From an uncultured Bacteroidota bacterium (lineage in GTDB: Bacteria > Bacteroidota > Bacteroidia > Flavobacteriales > Flavobacteriaceae), in the NCBI GenBank assembly GCA_902594745.1, contig CACJNF010000002.1, forward strand, positions 115,043 to 179,042: DNA of 64,000 nucleotides, in the 5' to 3' direction. The translations under genes and the position numbers were made by a program. How positions within the stretch are numbered: the first letter of the stretch is position 1; each line of letters starts with the position of its first letter. Under the pieces are notes generated by a model. It had not been told where the DNA came from. It searched no databases and saw only the letters and a program-made list of their open reading frames with translations. Positions 17,713 through 26,093 of the stretch are shown piece by piece.

Positions 17713-18774
17713 ATGTTTATTTTTGATGCACATCTTGATTTAGCTATGAATGCTCTAGAATGGAACAGAGACTTAACCAAAAGTGTTTACCAAATAAGAG
17801 AGAGCGAGAAGGGAATGGTAGATAAACCTGATAGGGGAAACAATACCGTTTCTTTAGATGCAATGCGTAAAGGAAATATTGGAATATGTGTAGCTACACA
17901 AATTGCAGGTGTAAAAAATAAAATCAATCCTCATGGTTGGAGTTCAATGGAGCAGGCATGGGCTCAAACACAAGGTCAGCTGATTTGGTATAAAGAGATG
18001 GAGAAAAATGGTGAAATGTATCAAATCTATGATTTAAATACTTTAGATAATCAAATAGAAAATTGGCAAAAAGAAACAAAAAAGAAACCAATTGGATATA
18101 TTTTGAGTCTTGAAGGTGCAGATTCAATTGTTAATATTGATTATCTAGAAAAGTCATATATGTTAGGCCTAAGGGCAATTGGTCCAGCACATTATGGTCC
18201 AGGTGTTTATGCACATGGAACTGATTCAAATGGAAGTATTGGGCAAAAAGGTAAAGAGTTGGTTAAAAAAATTGAAGAGCTAAATTTAATACTTGATGTA
18301 ACTCATTTAAGTGATACTAGTTTTTGGGAAACCATAGAAATATATAATGGAAATTTATGGGCAAGTCATAACAATTGTAGAAAATTTGTAAACCATAATA
18401 GACAATTCTCAGATGATCAGATTAAAGAAATTATAAGAAGAGATGGAGTAATAGGAGTTCCTCTTGATGCATGGATGATGGTACCAAATTGGATAAGAGG
18501 TAAATCTACTCCAGAGACTATGGGGGTGACACTAAACCAAATGATTGAAAATATAGACCATATCTGTCAATTGTCTGGTAATTCAAACCATGTAGGAATT
18601 GGCACAGATCTAGATGGTGCATTTGGTATAGAGCAAACCCCAACTGATATTGATACAATTGCTGATTTACAAAAAATTCCTTTAATGTTAAAAAAAATAG
18701 GATTTTCAGAAAGTGATGTGGAAAAAGTGATGAATAAAAATTTTATTAATTTTTTAAAAAGAGTTTGGAAATAA
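17713..18774 (+). CDS. M19 membrane-dipeptidase family peptidase
   Basis: 353-aa zinc dipeptidase of the renal dipeptidase (M19) family. Metal ligands appear in order: the HxD pair in DAHLDL near residue 5, the bridging glutamate in LEGAD, histidines in DVTHLSD and ASHNN, and the aspartate in GIGTDLDG. These enzymes cleave dipeptides, often tolerating a C-terminal D-residue. No signal peptide is seen, so it is probably cytoplasmic. It ends the plus-strand array. Its stop lies one base from the stop of menG on the other strand. Confidence 0.9.
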   Translation: MFIFDAHLDLAMNALEWNRDLTKSVYQIRESEKGMVDKPDRGNNTVSLDAMRKGNIGICVATQIAGVKNKINPHGWSSMEQAWAQTQGQLIWYKEMEKNGEMYQIYDLNTLDNQIENWQKETKKKPIGYILSLEGADSIVNIDYLEKSYMLGLRAIGPAHYGPGVYAHGTDSNGSIGQKGKELVKKIEELNLILDVTHLSDTSFWETIEIYNGNLWASHNNCRKFVNHNRQFSDDQIKEIIRRDGVIGVPLDAWMMVPNWIRGKSTPETMGVTLNQMIENIDHICQLSGNSNHVGIGTDLDGAFGIEQTPTDIDTIADLQKIPLMLKKIGFSESDVEKVMNKNFINFLKRVWK

Positions 18775-18775
18775 A

Positions 18776-19480
18776 TTATTTTGACGCTATATAAATAGTA
18801 GATGCACCATAAAGTTTTTTTCTTGTTTCAATTTTTTTGAAACCTGTTTTTTTTAGTTTTTCAAGAAACTTTTTTCTTGGAGGAAATTTTTTTGTAGAAT
18901 TTAATAAATAAAGATATGCTTTTGTTTTTCTAGAGAAGATAAAAGCAATTATAGGAATATATATAGTGGTTATTAGTTTATATAGTATTTTAATTATTGG
19001 ATTTTCTGGAATCGAAGTTTCAAGGATAATAAGTTTTCCATTATTTTTTAAAACTCTGTAACTTTCACTTAACCCCTTTTTAAGATTAGTAAAGTTTCTA
19101 ACTCCATATCCTATAGATATGATATCAAATTGGTTATCATCAAAAACTAGATTCTCGGCTTCGCATGTTTTTAGATTAATATTATTAATATTTAGCTTGT
19201 CAATTTTGTTATGAGCAATTTTAAGCATATTGTCTGATACATCAACTGCCTCAATAATTGACCCTTTTATTTTACTAAGCTTTATAGCAATGTCCCCTGT
19301 ACCTGTTGCAATATCAAGAATTTTTTTTGGAGATGAATCTATTGCAATTTCAACTATTTCTTCTTTCCATTTAGAATGATTTTTAAAAGTCATCAAATCA
19401 TTCATAAAATCATATTCATTAGAAATTGATTCAAAGATATTTTTGATGTATAAGAAATTGGATTTTTCGTTAGTTCTCAT
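18776..19480 (-). CDS. menG: Demethylmenaquinone methyltransferase
   Basis: SAM-dependent UbiE/MenG methyltransferase of 234 aa catalysing the last step of menaquinone synthesis. The SAM motif LDIATGTGDIAI is near residue 56, VDVSDNMLKIA near 80 and the C-terminal family block GYGVRNF with LKNNGKLIILE near 130-155. The gene begins one base after the trpA stop, so it is the eighth cistron of the trp operon. Respiration in Bacteroidota uses menaquinone, which favours MenG over UbiE. Confidence 0.93.
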   Translation of the reverse strand: MRTNEKSNFLYIKNIFESISNEYDFMNDLMTFKNHSKWKEEIVEIAIDSSPKKILDIATGTGDIAIKLSKIKGSIIEAVDVSDNMLKIAHNKIDKLNINNINLKTCEAENLVFDDNQFDIISIGYGVRNFTNLKKGLSESYRVLKNNGKLIILETSIPENPIIKILYKLITTIYIPIIAFIFSRKTKAYLYLLNSTKKFPPRKKFLEKLKKTGFKKIETRKKLYGASTIYIASK

Positions 19481-19481
19481 T

Positions 19482-20243
19482 TTATCTGATTGAACCTATG
19501 TATGAAGCAATTGAATCAATTCCATGCTCATGTAGATTCTTTATAAATGCAGATCCAATTATTGCTCCCTTGGAATATTTTACGACAGTATTAAATGTGT
19601 GATTATTTCCAACTCCAAAACCAATTATTCTAGGAGTTTTTAGATTCATTTTTTCAATTCTTTCAAAATAATTTATTTGCTCAGCGCTAAAGGAATTTTT
19701 TGATCCAGTTATACTAGAAGAGCTTACCATATAGATAAAACCATTAGATATAGAGTCAATCTTTCTTATTCTTTCATCTGAAGTCTGTGGAGCTATTAAA
19801 AACATATTATAAAGATGATTTTCTTCAAATATTGATTTATAGTTTGCTTCATAATAATCTATTGGTAAGTCAGGAATGATTAATCCATCAATTCCAATTT
19901 CATTACATTTTTTGCAAAAGTCTTCTACACCATACTGAAGGATAGGGTTAAAATATCCCATTATTATTAGAGGAATTGAAACTTTATCTCTAATTCCTTT
20001 TAGTTGATCAAATAGGACATTAGTGTTCATTCCATTTTTAATTGCCTTTGTAGAGCTATCTTGAATTGTGGGACCATCAGCAAGTGGATCACTAAAAGGT
20101 AGTCCTATCTCTATCATATCAACACCAGATTCCTGAAGCTTAAAAATAATATCAACTGTATCATCTAAACTTGGATATCCTGCTGTAAAATATATTGATA
20201 ACAGTTTGCCTTCTTCTTTTAATTTTTTGTCAATTCTATTCAT
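19482..20243 (-). CDS. trpA: Tryptophan synthase alpha subunit
   Basis: 253-aa TIM-barrel subunit releasing indole from indole-3-glycerol phosphate. The catalytic glutamate and aspartate fall in MIEIGLPFSDPLADGPTIQ near residues 40-58, and the phosphate-binding FGVGN segment near 205. It works with TrpB, whose stop overlaps its start by one base. Length is slightly below the usual 260-268 aa. Confidence 0.96.
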   Translation of the reverse strand: MNRIDKKLKEEGKLLSIYFTAGYPSLDDTVDIIFKLQESGVDMIEIGLPFSDPLADGPTIQDSSTKAIKNGMNTNVLFDQLKGIRDKVSIPLIIMGYFNPILQYGVEDFCKKCNEIGIDGLIIPDLPIDYYEANYKSIFEENHLYNMFLIAPQTSDERIRKIDSISNGFIYMVSSSSITGSKNSFSAEQINYFERIEKMNLKTPRIIGFGVGNNHTFNTVVKYSKGAIIGSAFIKNLHEHGIDSIASYIGSIR

Positions 20244-21424
20244 TATAATTTAAAATAATCAATGTAAGTATTTAAGTCTTTATCTCCTCTTCCAGAGAAA
20301 TTAAGAACAATTATATCATTTGGTTTAAAATCTAAATACTTAAATACAGCAAATGCATGAGCAGTTTCTATTGCAGGAATAATCCCTTCTAGTTTAGAGA
20401 CTTCTAATCCTGCTAGCATAGCATCACTATCTGTTATTGACATAAACTCTGCTCTTTTGCTTTCTAATAAATGTGCATGAAGTGGACCAACACCAGGATA
20501 ATCTAAGCCAGCTGATATGGAGTAAGGCTCAACTATTTGCCCATCCTTGGTTTGCATTAAAAGAGTTTTACTTCCATGTATAATTCCAGTTTTACCAAGA
20601 ACTGATGTAGCAGCACTTTTACCAGACTCAACACCTTCACCAGCTGCTTCAACTGAAATAATTTTTACTTTCCCGTTTTCTAAATAATGATAATATAATC
20701 CAGCTGCATTACTTCCTCCTCCAATATTAGCTATTAAATAATCCGGGCTATCAGTTCCTTCTTTTTCAATTAACTGAGACTTTATCTCTTCAGAAACGAT
20801 TGATTGAAATTTGGCAACCATATCAGGATATGGATGAGGACCAACAACTGATCCGATTATGTAGTGAGTTGTAATAGGATTATTAATCCAATCTCTAATA
20901 GCCTCATTTGTAGCATCCTTAAGAGTTTTGCTCCCAGATTCAGCTGCAACTACACTTGCTCCCAGCATTTTCATTCTAGCAACATTAGGAGCTTGTCTTT
21001 TTATATCAATAGCTCCCATATATATTACACATTCAATTCCTGCTAATGCACAAACAGTTGCGGTGGCAACTCCATGTTGACCAGCACCTGTTTCAGCAAT
21101 AATTCTTTTCTTTCCTAATCTTTTAGCTAGTAAAATTTGACCAACAGTATTATTTATTTTATGAGCTCCTGTATGGCACAAGTCCTCTCTTTTAAAGTAT
21201 ATTTTACATTTATATTTCTCTGACATTCTTTCTGCAAAATATAATGGAGTTGGTCTTCCTACATAGTCCTTTAAAAGATTATTATAATCTTTCTGAAAAT
21301 CAGAATCATTTATAATCTTGTTATAGTTTTTTTCTAATTCGTCAAGGTTTGGAAATAACATTTCAGGTACAAAAGCTCCTCCATAGTTTCCATAAAACCC
21401 TTTTTTGTCAACTGTATACTTCAT
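20243..21424 (-). CDS. trpB: Tryptophan synthase beta subunit
   Basis: 393-aa PLP enzyme joining indole and serine to make tryptophan. The PLP-binding lysine is K89 in HTGAHKINN, the phosphate cradle is IGGGSNAAG near 230, and the C-terminal FSGRGDKD is present. Its start overlaps the trpF coding region by 17 bases, and its stop overlaps the trpA start, so the distal trp genes are closely coupled. Confidence 0.97.
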   Translation of the reverse strand: MKYTVDKKGFYGNYGGAFVPEMLFPNLDELEKNYNKIINDSDFQKDYNNLLKDYVGRPTPLYFAERMSEKYKCKIYFKREDLCHTGAHKINNTVGQILLAKRLGKKRIIAETGAGQHGVATATVCALAGIECVIYMGAIDIKRQAPNVARMKMLGASVVAAESGSKTLKDATNEAIRDWINNPITTHYIIGSVVGPHPYPDMVAKFQSIVSEEIKSQLIEKEGTDSPDYLIANIGGGSNAAGLYYHYLENGKVKIISVEAAGEGVESGKSAATSVLGKTGIIHGSKTLLMQTKDGQIVEPYSISAGLDYPGVGPLHAHLLESKRAEFMSITDSDAMLAGLEVSKLEGIIPAIETAHAFAVFKYLDFKPNDIIVLNFSGRGDKDLNTYIDYFKL

Positions 21425-22034
21425 TTTTAATTGTTTCTATAAAAGTTTTTAATTCATCAATTTTTTTTAAATAGTTGTCGTCCTCAAATTTACTATTTAC
21501 ATCTATTCCATAGACAGGAAGATCCATTTTTAAAAGATCAAATAGGGCATCAATAGAGTGAAGCCCTATGCCACCACTAATAAAAAAATCCTTTTTTAAA
21601 TTATAATTTTTTAAATTCTTCCAGTTAAATGACTTACCAGTTCCTCCAGGGAGTTCTGATTTTGAATCAAATAAAAACATGTCACAATAGTTTTCATAAT
21701 TTTTTAAAATACCAAAATCAAACTCGTCATCAATTCTAAATGACTTAATAACTTGAATCCCACTATCTAATATTTTTTTACAAAATTCTGGTGACTCTTC
21801 TCCATGTAATTGAACACAAGCTAAATCATGTTCTGATACTTTGTCAATTACAACATCAAAATTTGAGTTGAAAAAAACACCAGTTTTTTTTATTTCAGAT
21901 TTAAGTTTTGGAGTTTTAGTCTTTACATACCTTACAGATTTTTCCCAAAAAATATGACCGATGTAATCAGGATTTAATTCAGCTACTTGCTGAATATTTT
22001 TATCATTAAATAATCCACAAACTTTAAATTTCAT
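21408..22034 (-). CDS. trpF: Phosphoribosylanthranilate isomerase
   Basis: About 208-aa TIM-barrel isomerase of the third common step of tryptophan synthesis. The N-terminus MKFKVCGLFN holds the catalytic cysteine, and VQLHGEE and the phosphate-binding FISGGIG follow. I chose the ATG at 22034 over the in-frame TTG two codons upstream because it gives the standard start just before KVCG. It overlaps trpC by 11 bases and trpB by 17. Confidence 0.94.
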   Translation of the reverse strand: MKFKVCGLFNDKNIQQVAELNPDYIGHIFWEKSVRYVKTKTPKLKSEIKKTGVFFNSNFDVVIDKVSEHDLACVQLHGEESPEFCKKILDSGIQVIKSFRIDDEFDFGILKNYENYCDMFLFDSKSELPGGTGKSFNWKNLKNYNLKKDFFISGGIGLHSIDALFDLLKMDLPVYGIDVNSKFEDDNYLKKIDELKTFIETIKNEVYS

Positions 22035-22815
22035 TTTCAACCTCTTTTATAAAATTATATGCCTCCTCCATTGGATCACTTTTTTTCATAAAATTCTCGC
22101 CAATTAAAAATCCTTGGTAGCCAACTTCTCTAAGTCTTAAAATTGATTCAACCTTACTAATACCACTTTCAGATATCTTAAGAAATTCATCAGGAATCTC
22201 TTTATATATTTCAATACTGTTATTTAAATCGATCTCTAAGGTGTTAAGATTTCTATTATTAACCCCAATTATATCAATATCATTTCCTGATATTTTTTTC
22301 AATTCATCATGCGAGTGTACCTCAACTAATACTTCAAGACCAAGGCTCTTGGCTAAGGAACTAAAATTTAAAATATCTTCTGAAGTAAGAATTGATGCAA
22401 TTAATAAAATTGCATCAGCCCCAATTGATTTAGCTTCAAATATTTGATATTCGCTAATTATAAATTCTTTTCGTAAAATTGGAATCTCTGCAAAATTTCT
22501 TATTTCGATGATATCTTCAATATCTCCATCAAAATATTTCTTATTTGTAAGGATTGATACCCCAGCAGCTCCAGCCTCTTGATATCCTTTAACAACTTCT
22601 GAAATAGTTGAATTGTAATTTATATTATCATTGGAGGGAGATCTTCTTTTAAATTCACATATTATTCCACTAGAACTTTTTAATATAGACTCTTTTAGAG
22701 AAATACATTTTCGAGAAAAAAGAATATTGTCTTCCAAAACAGATATTGGTATTTTTGAAGATAAATTATCTATCTCATTTTTTTTATCAGCAACAATCTT
22801 ATCTAAAATTTTCAT
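22024..22815 (-). CDS. trpC: Indole-3-glycerol-phosphate synthase
   Basis: 263-aa TIM-barrel enzyme closing the indole ring. Typical motifs are ICEFKRRSPS near residue 51, SILTNKKYFDG near 90, LRKEFIISEYQ near 113, IIGVNNRNL near 178 and SESGIS near 210. It is separate from trpF, unlike the fused enzyme of enterobacteria. Its start overlaps trpD by four bases. Confidence 0.96.
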   Translation of the reverse strand: MKILDKIVADKKNEIDNLSSKIPISVLEDNILFSRKCISLKESILKSSSGIICEFKRRSPSNDNINYNSTISEVVKGYQEAGAAGVSILTNKKYFDGDIEDIIEIRNFAEIPILRKEFIISEYQIFEAKSIGADAILLIASILTSEDILNFSSLAKSLGLEVLVEVHSHDELKKISGNDIDIIGVNNRNLNTLEIDLNNSIEIYKEIPDEFLKISESGISKVESILRLREVGYQGFLIGENFMKKSDPMEEAYNFIKEVENEI

Positions 22816-23804
22816 TTCATTAATTCAATAAGTTTCTCAAAGCATCTTAATGCACTTTTACTTTTAATTGATTCCTTAGCAATTTCAAAAGCCTCAATAA
22901 TTGAAACATTTTTTGAGAGTGAAATAGCCATTGAAGCATTTGCGCAAACAACATTTTCTTGTTCATTGGATCCACTTCCATTAAGAACATTCATAAAAAT
23001 CTTTGATGATGATTCGACATCCTTTCCTCCTTTAATTAAATCTGCATCTATATTGTCTAGATTAAAATCCTCAGATTCTAATATAAATTCATTGGATCTA
23101 GAATAGACTTTAGTATTTCCTGTTAAAGAAATCTCATCATATCCGTCTAAAGCGTGAATTATATTATATTCAATATTAGTATTCTGGTAGAGGTAGTTAT
23201 AAATTCTTGCAAGTTCTAAATTGTATACACCAACCATCTGTTTTTTTGGCATAGATGGATTAACCATTGGGCCTAGCATATTAAAAAATGTTTTTAATCT
23301 AAGTTCTTTTCTAACTGGAGCTACATTTTTCATTGCAGGGTGAAATAATGGAGCATGAAGAAAACAAATGTTTGCTTTATCAACAGCATTTTTAATTTTA
23401 TCATAATCATTCGTAAAATTTATACCTAAATGTTCCAGTACATTACTGGATCCACAACTAGATGAAACACCATAATTTCCATGTTTTGCTACTTTTACTC
23501 CACTTCCAGCAGTAACAAACGATGCTAAAGTTGATATATTGAATGTGTCTTTTTCATCTCCTCCAGTCCCACATAGGTCTATAGTGTCAAATTCATCAAG
23601 GTCAATTTTTAATGATAAGTCAATTAGAGCTTTTCTAAATCCACTTAATTCTTCAATAGTTATATTTCTAATCATAAAGATTGTTAGAAATGAAGATATT
23701 TCACTTGTATTTAGTTTACCCTCTGAAATTTGAATAATAATATCACTAGCTTCCTTTTCAGTTAAGGTCTCATAATTTGTCAGTCTATTTAAAATTTCTT
23801 TCAT
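22812..23804 (-). CDS. trpD: Anthranilate phosphoribosyltransferase
   Basis: About 330-aa enzyme adding the phosphoribosyl group to anthranilate. The PRPP-binding glycine-rich loop CGTGGDEKDTFNIST lies near residue 78, KHGNYGVSSSCGS near 107 and VRKELRLKTFFNMLGP near 164. The ATG at 23804 forms an ATGA overlap with the trpG stop and is preferred over the TTG five codons upstream. The protein is free-standing and not fused to the glutaminase. Confidence 0.95.
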   Translation of the reverse strand: MKEILNRLTNYETLTEKEASDIIIQISEGKLNTSEISSFLTIFMIRNITIEELSGFRKALIDLSLKIDLDEFDTIDLCGTGGDEKDTFNISTLASFVTAGSGVKVAKHGNYGVSSSCGSSNVLEHLGINFTNDYDKIKNAVDKANICFLHAPLFHPAMKNVAPVRKELRLKTFFNMLGPMVNPSMPKKQMVGVYNLELARIYNYLYQNTNIEYNIIHALDGYDEISLTGNTKVYSRSNEFILESEDFNLDNIDADLIKGGKDVESSSKIFMNVLNGSGSNEQENVVCANASMAISLSKNVSIIEAFEIAKESIKSKSALRCFEKLIELMK

Positions 23805-24367
23805 ATACTTTTTACCCAATTTTTTATCATCTTTTTGCCCTTTGGTGTTAAAACAGATTCAGGATGAAATTGAACACCTCTTACATTATATTTTTTATGT
23901 TTTAATGACATTATTTCGCCATTTTTATCTAGAGATGTTACAATTAAATTTTCAGGAATTGGTTTGTCTACAATCCAAGAGTGATATCTTCCAACTTTAA
24001 TCTTACCCTTAATTCCATCAAAAATTATATCATCTTCTACTACATTGATTTTAGTTGCCACTCCATGATAAACTCTCTCTAAATTTCTAAGTTTTCCTCC
24101 AAATGCCTCTGCAATTGCTTGTTGTCCAAGACAAACACCTAAAATATTTTTGCTTTCAGAATAATACTTTAACACTTCTAAAGTTTTGCCAGATTCTGAT
24201 GGTATTCCAGGTCCAGGTGAAATTAAGATTGCATCAAAATCTTTTATATCCTCAATCTCGAATAAATCATTTCTTTTTACTTTGACATCACAACCTAACT
24301 CCTCCAAATAAAACAGAAGATTATATGTGAATGAATCATAATTATCTATTAAAAATATTTTTTTCAT
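23801..24367 (-). CDS. trpG: Anthranilate synthase glutamine amidotransferase
   Basis: 188-aa class I glutamine amidotransferase giving ammonia to TrpE. The nucleophile is C79 in GVCLGQQAIAEAFGG, the oxyanion region is SPGPG near 50-54, and the catalytic His-Glu pair is in FHPESVL near 168. It overlaps trpE by four bases and trpD by four. In some bacteria such a subunit also serves p-aminobenzoate synthase, but the operon context makes tryptophan the main role. Confidence 0.95.
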   Translation of the reverse strand: MKKIFLIDNYDSFTYNLLFYLEELGCDVKVKRNDLFEIEDIKDFDAILISPGPGIPSESGKTLEVLKYYSESKNILGVCLGQQAIAEAFGGKLRNLERVYHGVATKINVVEDDIIFDGIKGKIKVGRYHSWIVDKPIPENLIVTSLDKNGEIMSLKHKKYNVRGVQFHPESVLTPKGKKMIKNWVKSI

Positions 24368-25761
24368 TTTATCAACTCAGCTTCAACTAAAGCTTTATCT
24401 AACGCTCCTAATTTATTTTGCACTTCTTCTAATTCTTTTTCTGGATCTGAATCAATAACTATTCCCGCACCAGCTTGATAATTTAGAATATTGTTTTTAC
24501 TAAAGAATGATCTAATAATAATTGCATGATTAAAGTTTCCATCAAAATCAATAAATCCAATAGCTCCTCCATAGAAGTTTCTATTAACCTTTTCATATTT
24601 TTCAATTAGTTCTAATGCTTTATGTTTTGGAGCACCAGACAGTGTTCCAGCTGGAAAAGTGTCTTCCACAACTTGATAAGACTTTATATCTTTTTTCAAA
24701 TCTGCTGTTACTTTTGAAACTAAGTGGATTACATGAGAATAAAACTGAATCTCTCTATTTTTTTCAACTTTAACATTATTTCCACTTCTGCTAAGGTCAT
24801 TTCTAGCTAAATCTACAAGCATTATGTGTTCTGAATTTTCTTTTGGATCTTTTGCTAACTCCTTTGCAGTGATTTGATCTTTTTCATCATCTCCAGTCCT
24901 TTTGAATGTTCCTGCAATGGGATGAATTTCTGCCTTTCTATTATTAATTACTATTTGGGCCTCAGGCGAGCTTCCAAAAATCTTATAATCACCATAATCA
25001 AAAAAGAATAAATATGGAGAAGGATTTATAGATCTTAATGCTCTGTATACATTGAATTCATCACCCTTAAATTTTTGAGTATACCTTCTTGATAGAACAA
25101 GTTGGAAGACGTCACCTCTTTTACAATGGTCTTTTGCCTTATTTACATACTCGATATATTCCTCATCAGTAATTTCAGACTCAGATTTACCAATTTTTTT
25201 AAAATCAAATACCGAAAAGCTTTTGTTATTTAGTATACTTTCAATAGTATCGATATTTGAGGATTTTTCAATTGTATTACAAAAAAGATGAGCTTCATGG
25301 TTAAATTGACTTATTGCTATAATATTTTGATATAGGCCATAATAAACATCAGGTATATCAAAATCTTTTTTGGTTTCTATTTCTATACTATCAAAGTATT
25401 TAATTGATTCATGACTCATAAAGCCAAACATTCCATTGTTTAGAAATTTAAATTTTGAGTTGTCAATCTCAAATTTTTCTATGTAATTATGAATTATACT
25501 CGAAACTTTTTCACCTTTTTTTAGTTCTTTAGACTCATAATCACCTCCTGGGAATTTACATTCAACTTTATAGTCTTTTATTTTAATATGACCAATCTGG
25601 TTAAAGCATATATATGAGTAATTGTTATTTGCTAGCATATAATCACTGTTTTCAAGAAGAAGGCTATTAGGGAATATATCTCTAATTTTAAGGTATACTT
25701 CTACAGGAGTAATTGTGTCTGCAAAAATTTTTTTGTGATGTGTATTAATCTTTATTTTCAT
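24364..25761 (-). CDS. trpE: Anthranilate synthase component I
   Basis: 465-aa chorismate-utilising enzyme, first step of tryptophan synthesis. Chorismate-binding motifs include the DVFQLVLSRR segment near 217, PSPYLFFFDYGDYKIFGSSPE, IAGTFKRTGDD, DLARNDLSR and GTLSGAPKHKALELI near 373. An N-terminal LLENSDYMLA-like segment resembles the tryptophan feedback site (LLES). The ATG stands three bases after a nine-T tract of an intrinsic terminator, so expression depends on read-through of the leader attenuator. Confidence 0.96.
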   Translation of the reverse strand: MKIKINTHHKKIFADTITPVEVYLKIRDIFPNSLLLENSDYMLANNNYSYICFNQIGHIKIKDYKVECKFPGGDYESKELKKGEKVSSIIHNYIEKFEIDNSKFKFLNNGMFGFMSHESIKYFDSIEIETKKDFDIPDVYYGLYQNIIAISQFNHEAHLFCNTIEKSSNIDTIESILNNKSFSVFDFKKIGKSESEITDEEYIEYVNKAKDHCKRGDVFQLVLSRRYTQKFKGDEFNVYRALRSINPSPYLFFFDYGDYKIFGSSPEAQIVINNRKAEIHPIAGTFKRTGDDEKDQITAKELAKDPKENSEHIMLVDLARNDLSRSGNNVKVEKNREIQFYSHVIHLVSKVTADLKKDIKSYQVVEDTFPAGTLSGAPKHKALELIEKYEKVNRNFYGGAIGFIDFDGNFNHAIIIRSFFSKNNILNYQAGAGIVIDSDPEKELEEVQNKLGALDKALVEAELIK

Positions 25762-25763
25762 AG

Positions 25764-25792
25764 CAAAAAAAAAGCCTGTCGTGAGACAAGCT
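25764..25792 (-). terminator. Intrinsic terminator of the trp attenuator
   Basis: On the minus strand, AGCTTGTC (25792-25785) and GACAGGCT (25780-25773) form an 8-bp stem with one G-T pair and a four-base TCAC loop, followed by nine T residues (25773-25765). The T tract ends three bases before the trpE ATG. The position between a Trp-rich leader peptide and trpE, and an alternative 6-bp pairing with 25816-25811, make it a conditional terminator. Confidence 0.88.
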
Positions 25793-25810
25793 ATTATATA
25801 ATAGTTTTAT

Positions 25811-25816
25811 TCACGA
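25811..25816 (-). promoter_or_regulatory. Candidate antiterminator strand of the trp attenuator
   Basis: TCGTGA on the minus strand (25816-25811) is perfectly complementary to TCACGA (25784-25779), which forms the terminator loop and the first two bases of its 3' arm. A 14-base AT palindrome (25791-25804) between them could stack as an internal hairpin. The element begins four bases after the leader stop codon, so a terminating ribosome would cover it while a ribosome stalled at the Trp codons would leave it free. Pairing is by eye and no energies were calculated. Confidence 0.5.
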
Positions 25817-25819
25817 ATT

Positions 25820-25864
25820 CTAACGTTCATGTGTCCACCACCAGTATGTGTTAATTTTAATCAT
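25820..25864 (-). CDS. trpL: trp operon leader peptide (MIKINTYWWWTHER)
   Basis: A 14-codon reading frame with ATG at 25864 and TAG at 25822-25820 encodes three consecutive tryptophans (codons at 25843-25835). Together with the terminator just before trpE this is the architecture of ribosome-mediated attenuation: low charged tRNA-Trp stalls the ribosome at the TGG codons and favours antitermination. The ATG directly follows the TAA of the upstream membrane protein gene. An exact -7 promoter box ends five bases before it, so the message may start at or next to the ATG. Confidence 0.88.
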   Translation of the reverse strand: MIKINTYWWWTHER

Positions 25865-26092
25865 TTAGGCAAATATAAAATAAAAACAAAATAATCCTAC
25901 AGAAACAAACCCAATAATGATTAATATAGCAGTTGAGATAAGTTTTAAATGTCTCTTTGCACCTTCAGCCATATCTATTGTTTCAAGCTGAGGTTGATTA
26001 ATATCCTTAAGCTCATTAATAGATAGAAATGTAGCTGCAATAACTGCACCAGTACATACTAGTCCCATAATAAAAATGAAAGTATCGCCCAT
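25865..26092 (-). CDS. Small two-helix membrane protein, unknown
   Basis: 75-aa protein with hydrophobic helices at about residues 3-24 and 52-74 joined by a polar loop (INELKDINQPQLETIDMAEGAKRH, broken here by the membrane ends). I do not recognise a family. It starts one base after the stop of another small membrane gene, and its own stop touches the trp leader ATG. The two proteins may act together, but nothing in the sequence shows their role. Confidence 0.65.
   Translation of the reverse strand: MGDTFIFIMGLVCTGAVIAATFLSINELKDINQPQLETIDMAEGAKRHLKLISTAILIIIGFVSVGLFCFYFIFA
25870..25877 (-). promoter_or_regulatory. Bacteroidota -7 box (TATATTTG) for the trp operon
   Basis: Exact TAnnTTTG match on the minus strand, located inside the last codons of the upstream membrane protein gene. 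With the usual few-base distance from box to start site, transcription would begin at about the trpL ATG. No good TTTG -33 element is visible at 19-21 bases, so the assignment is tentative. Confidence 0.5.
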
Positions 26093-26093
26093 C

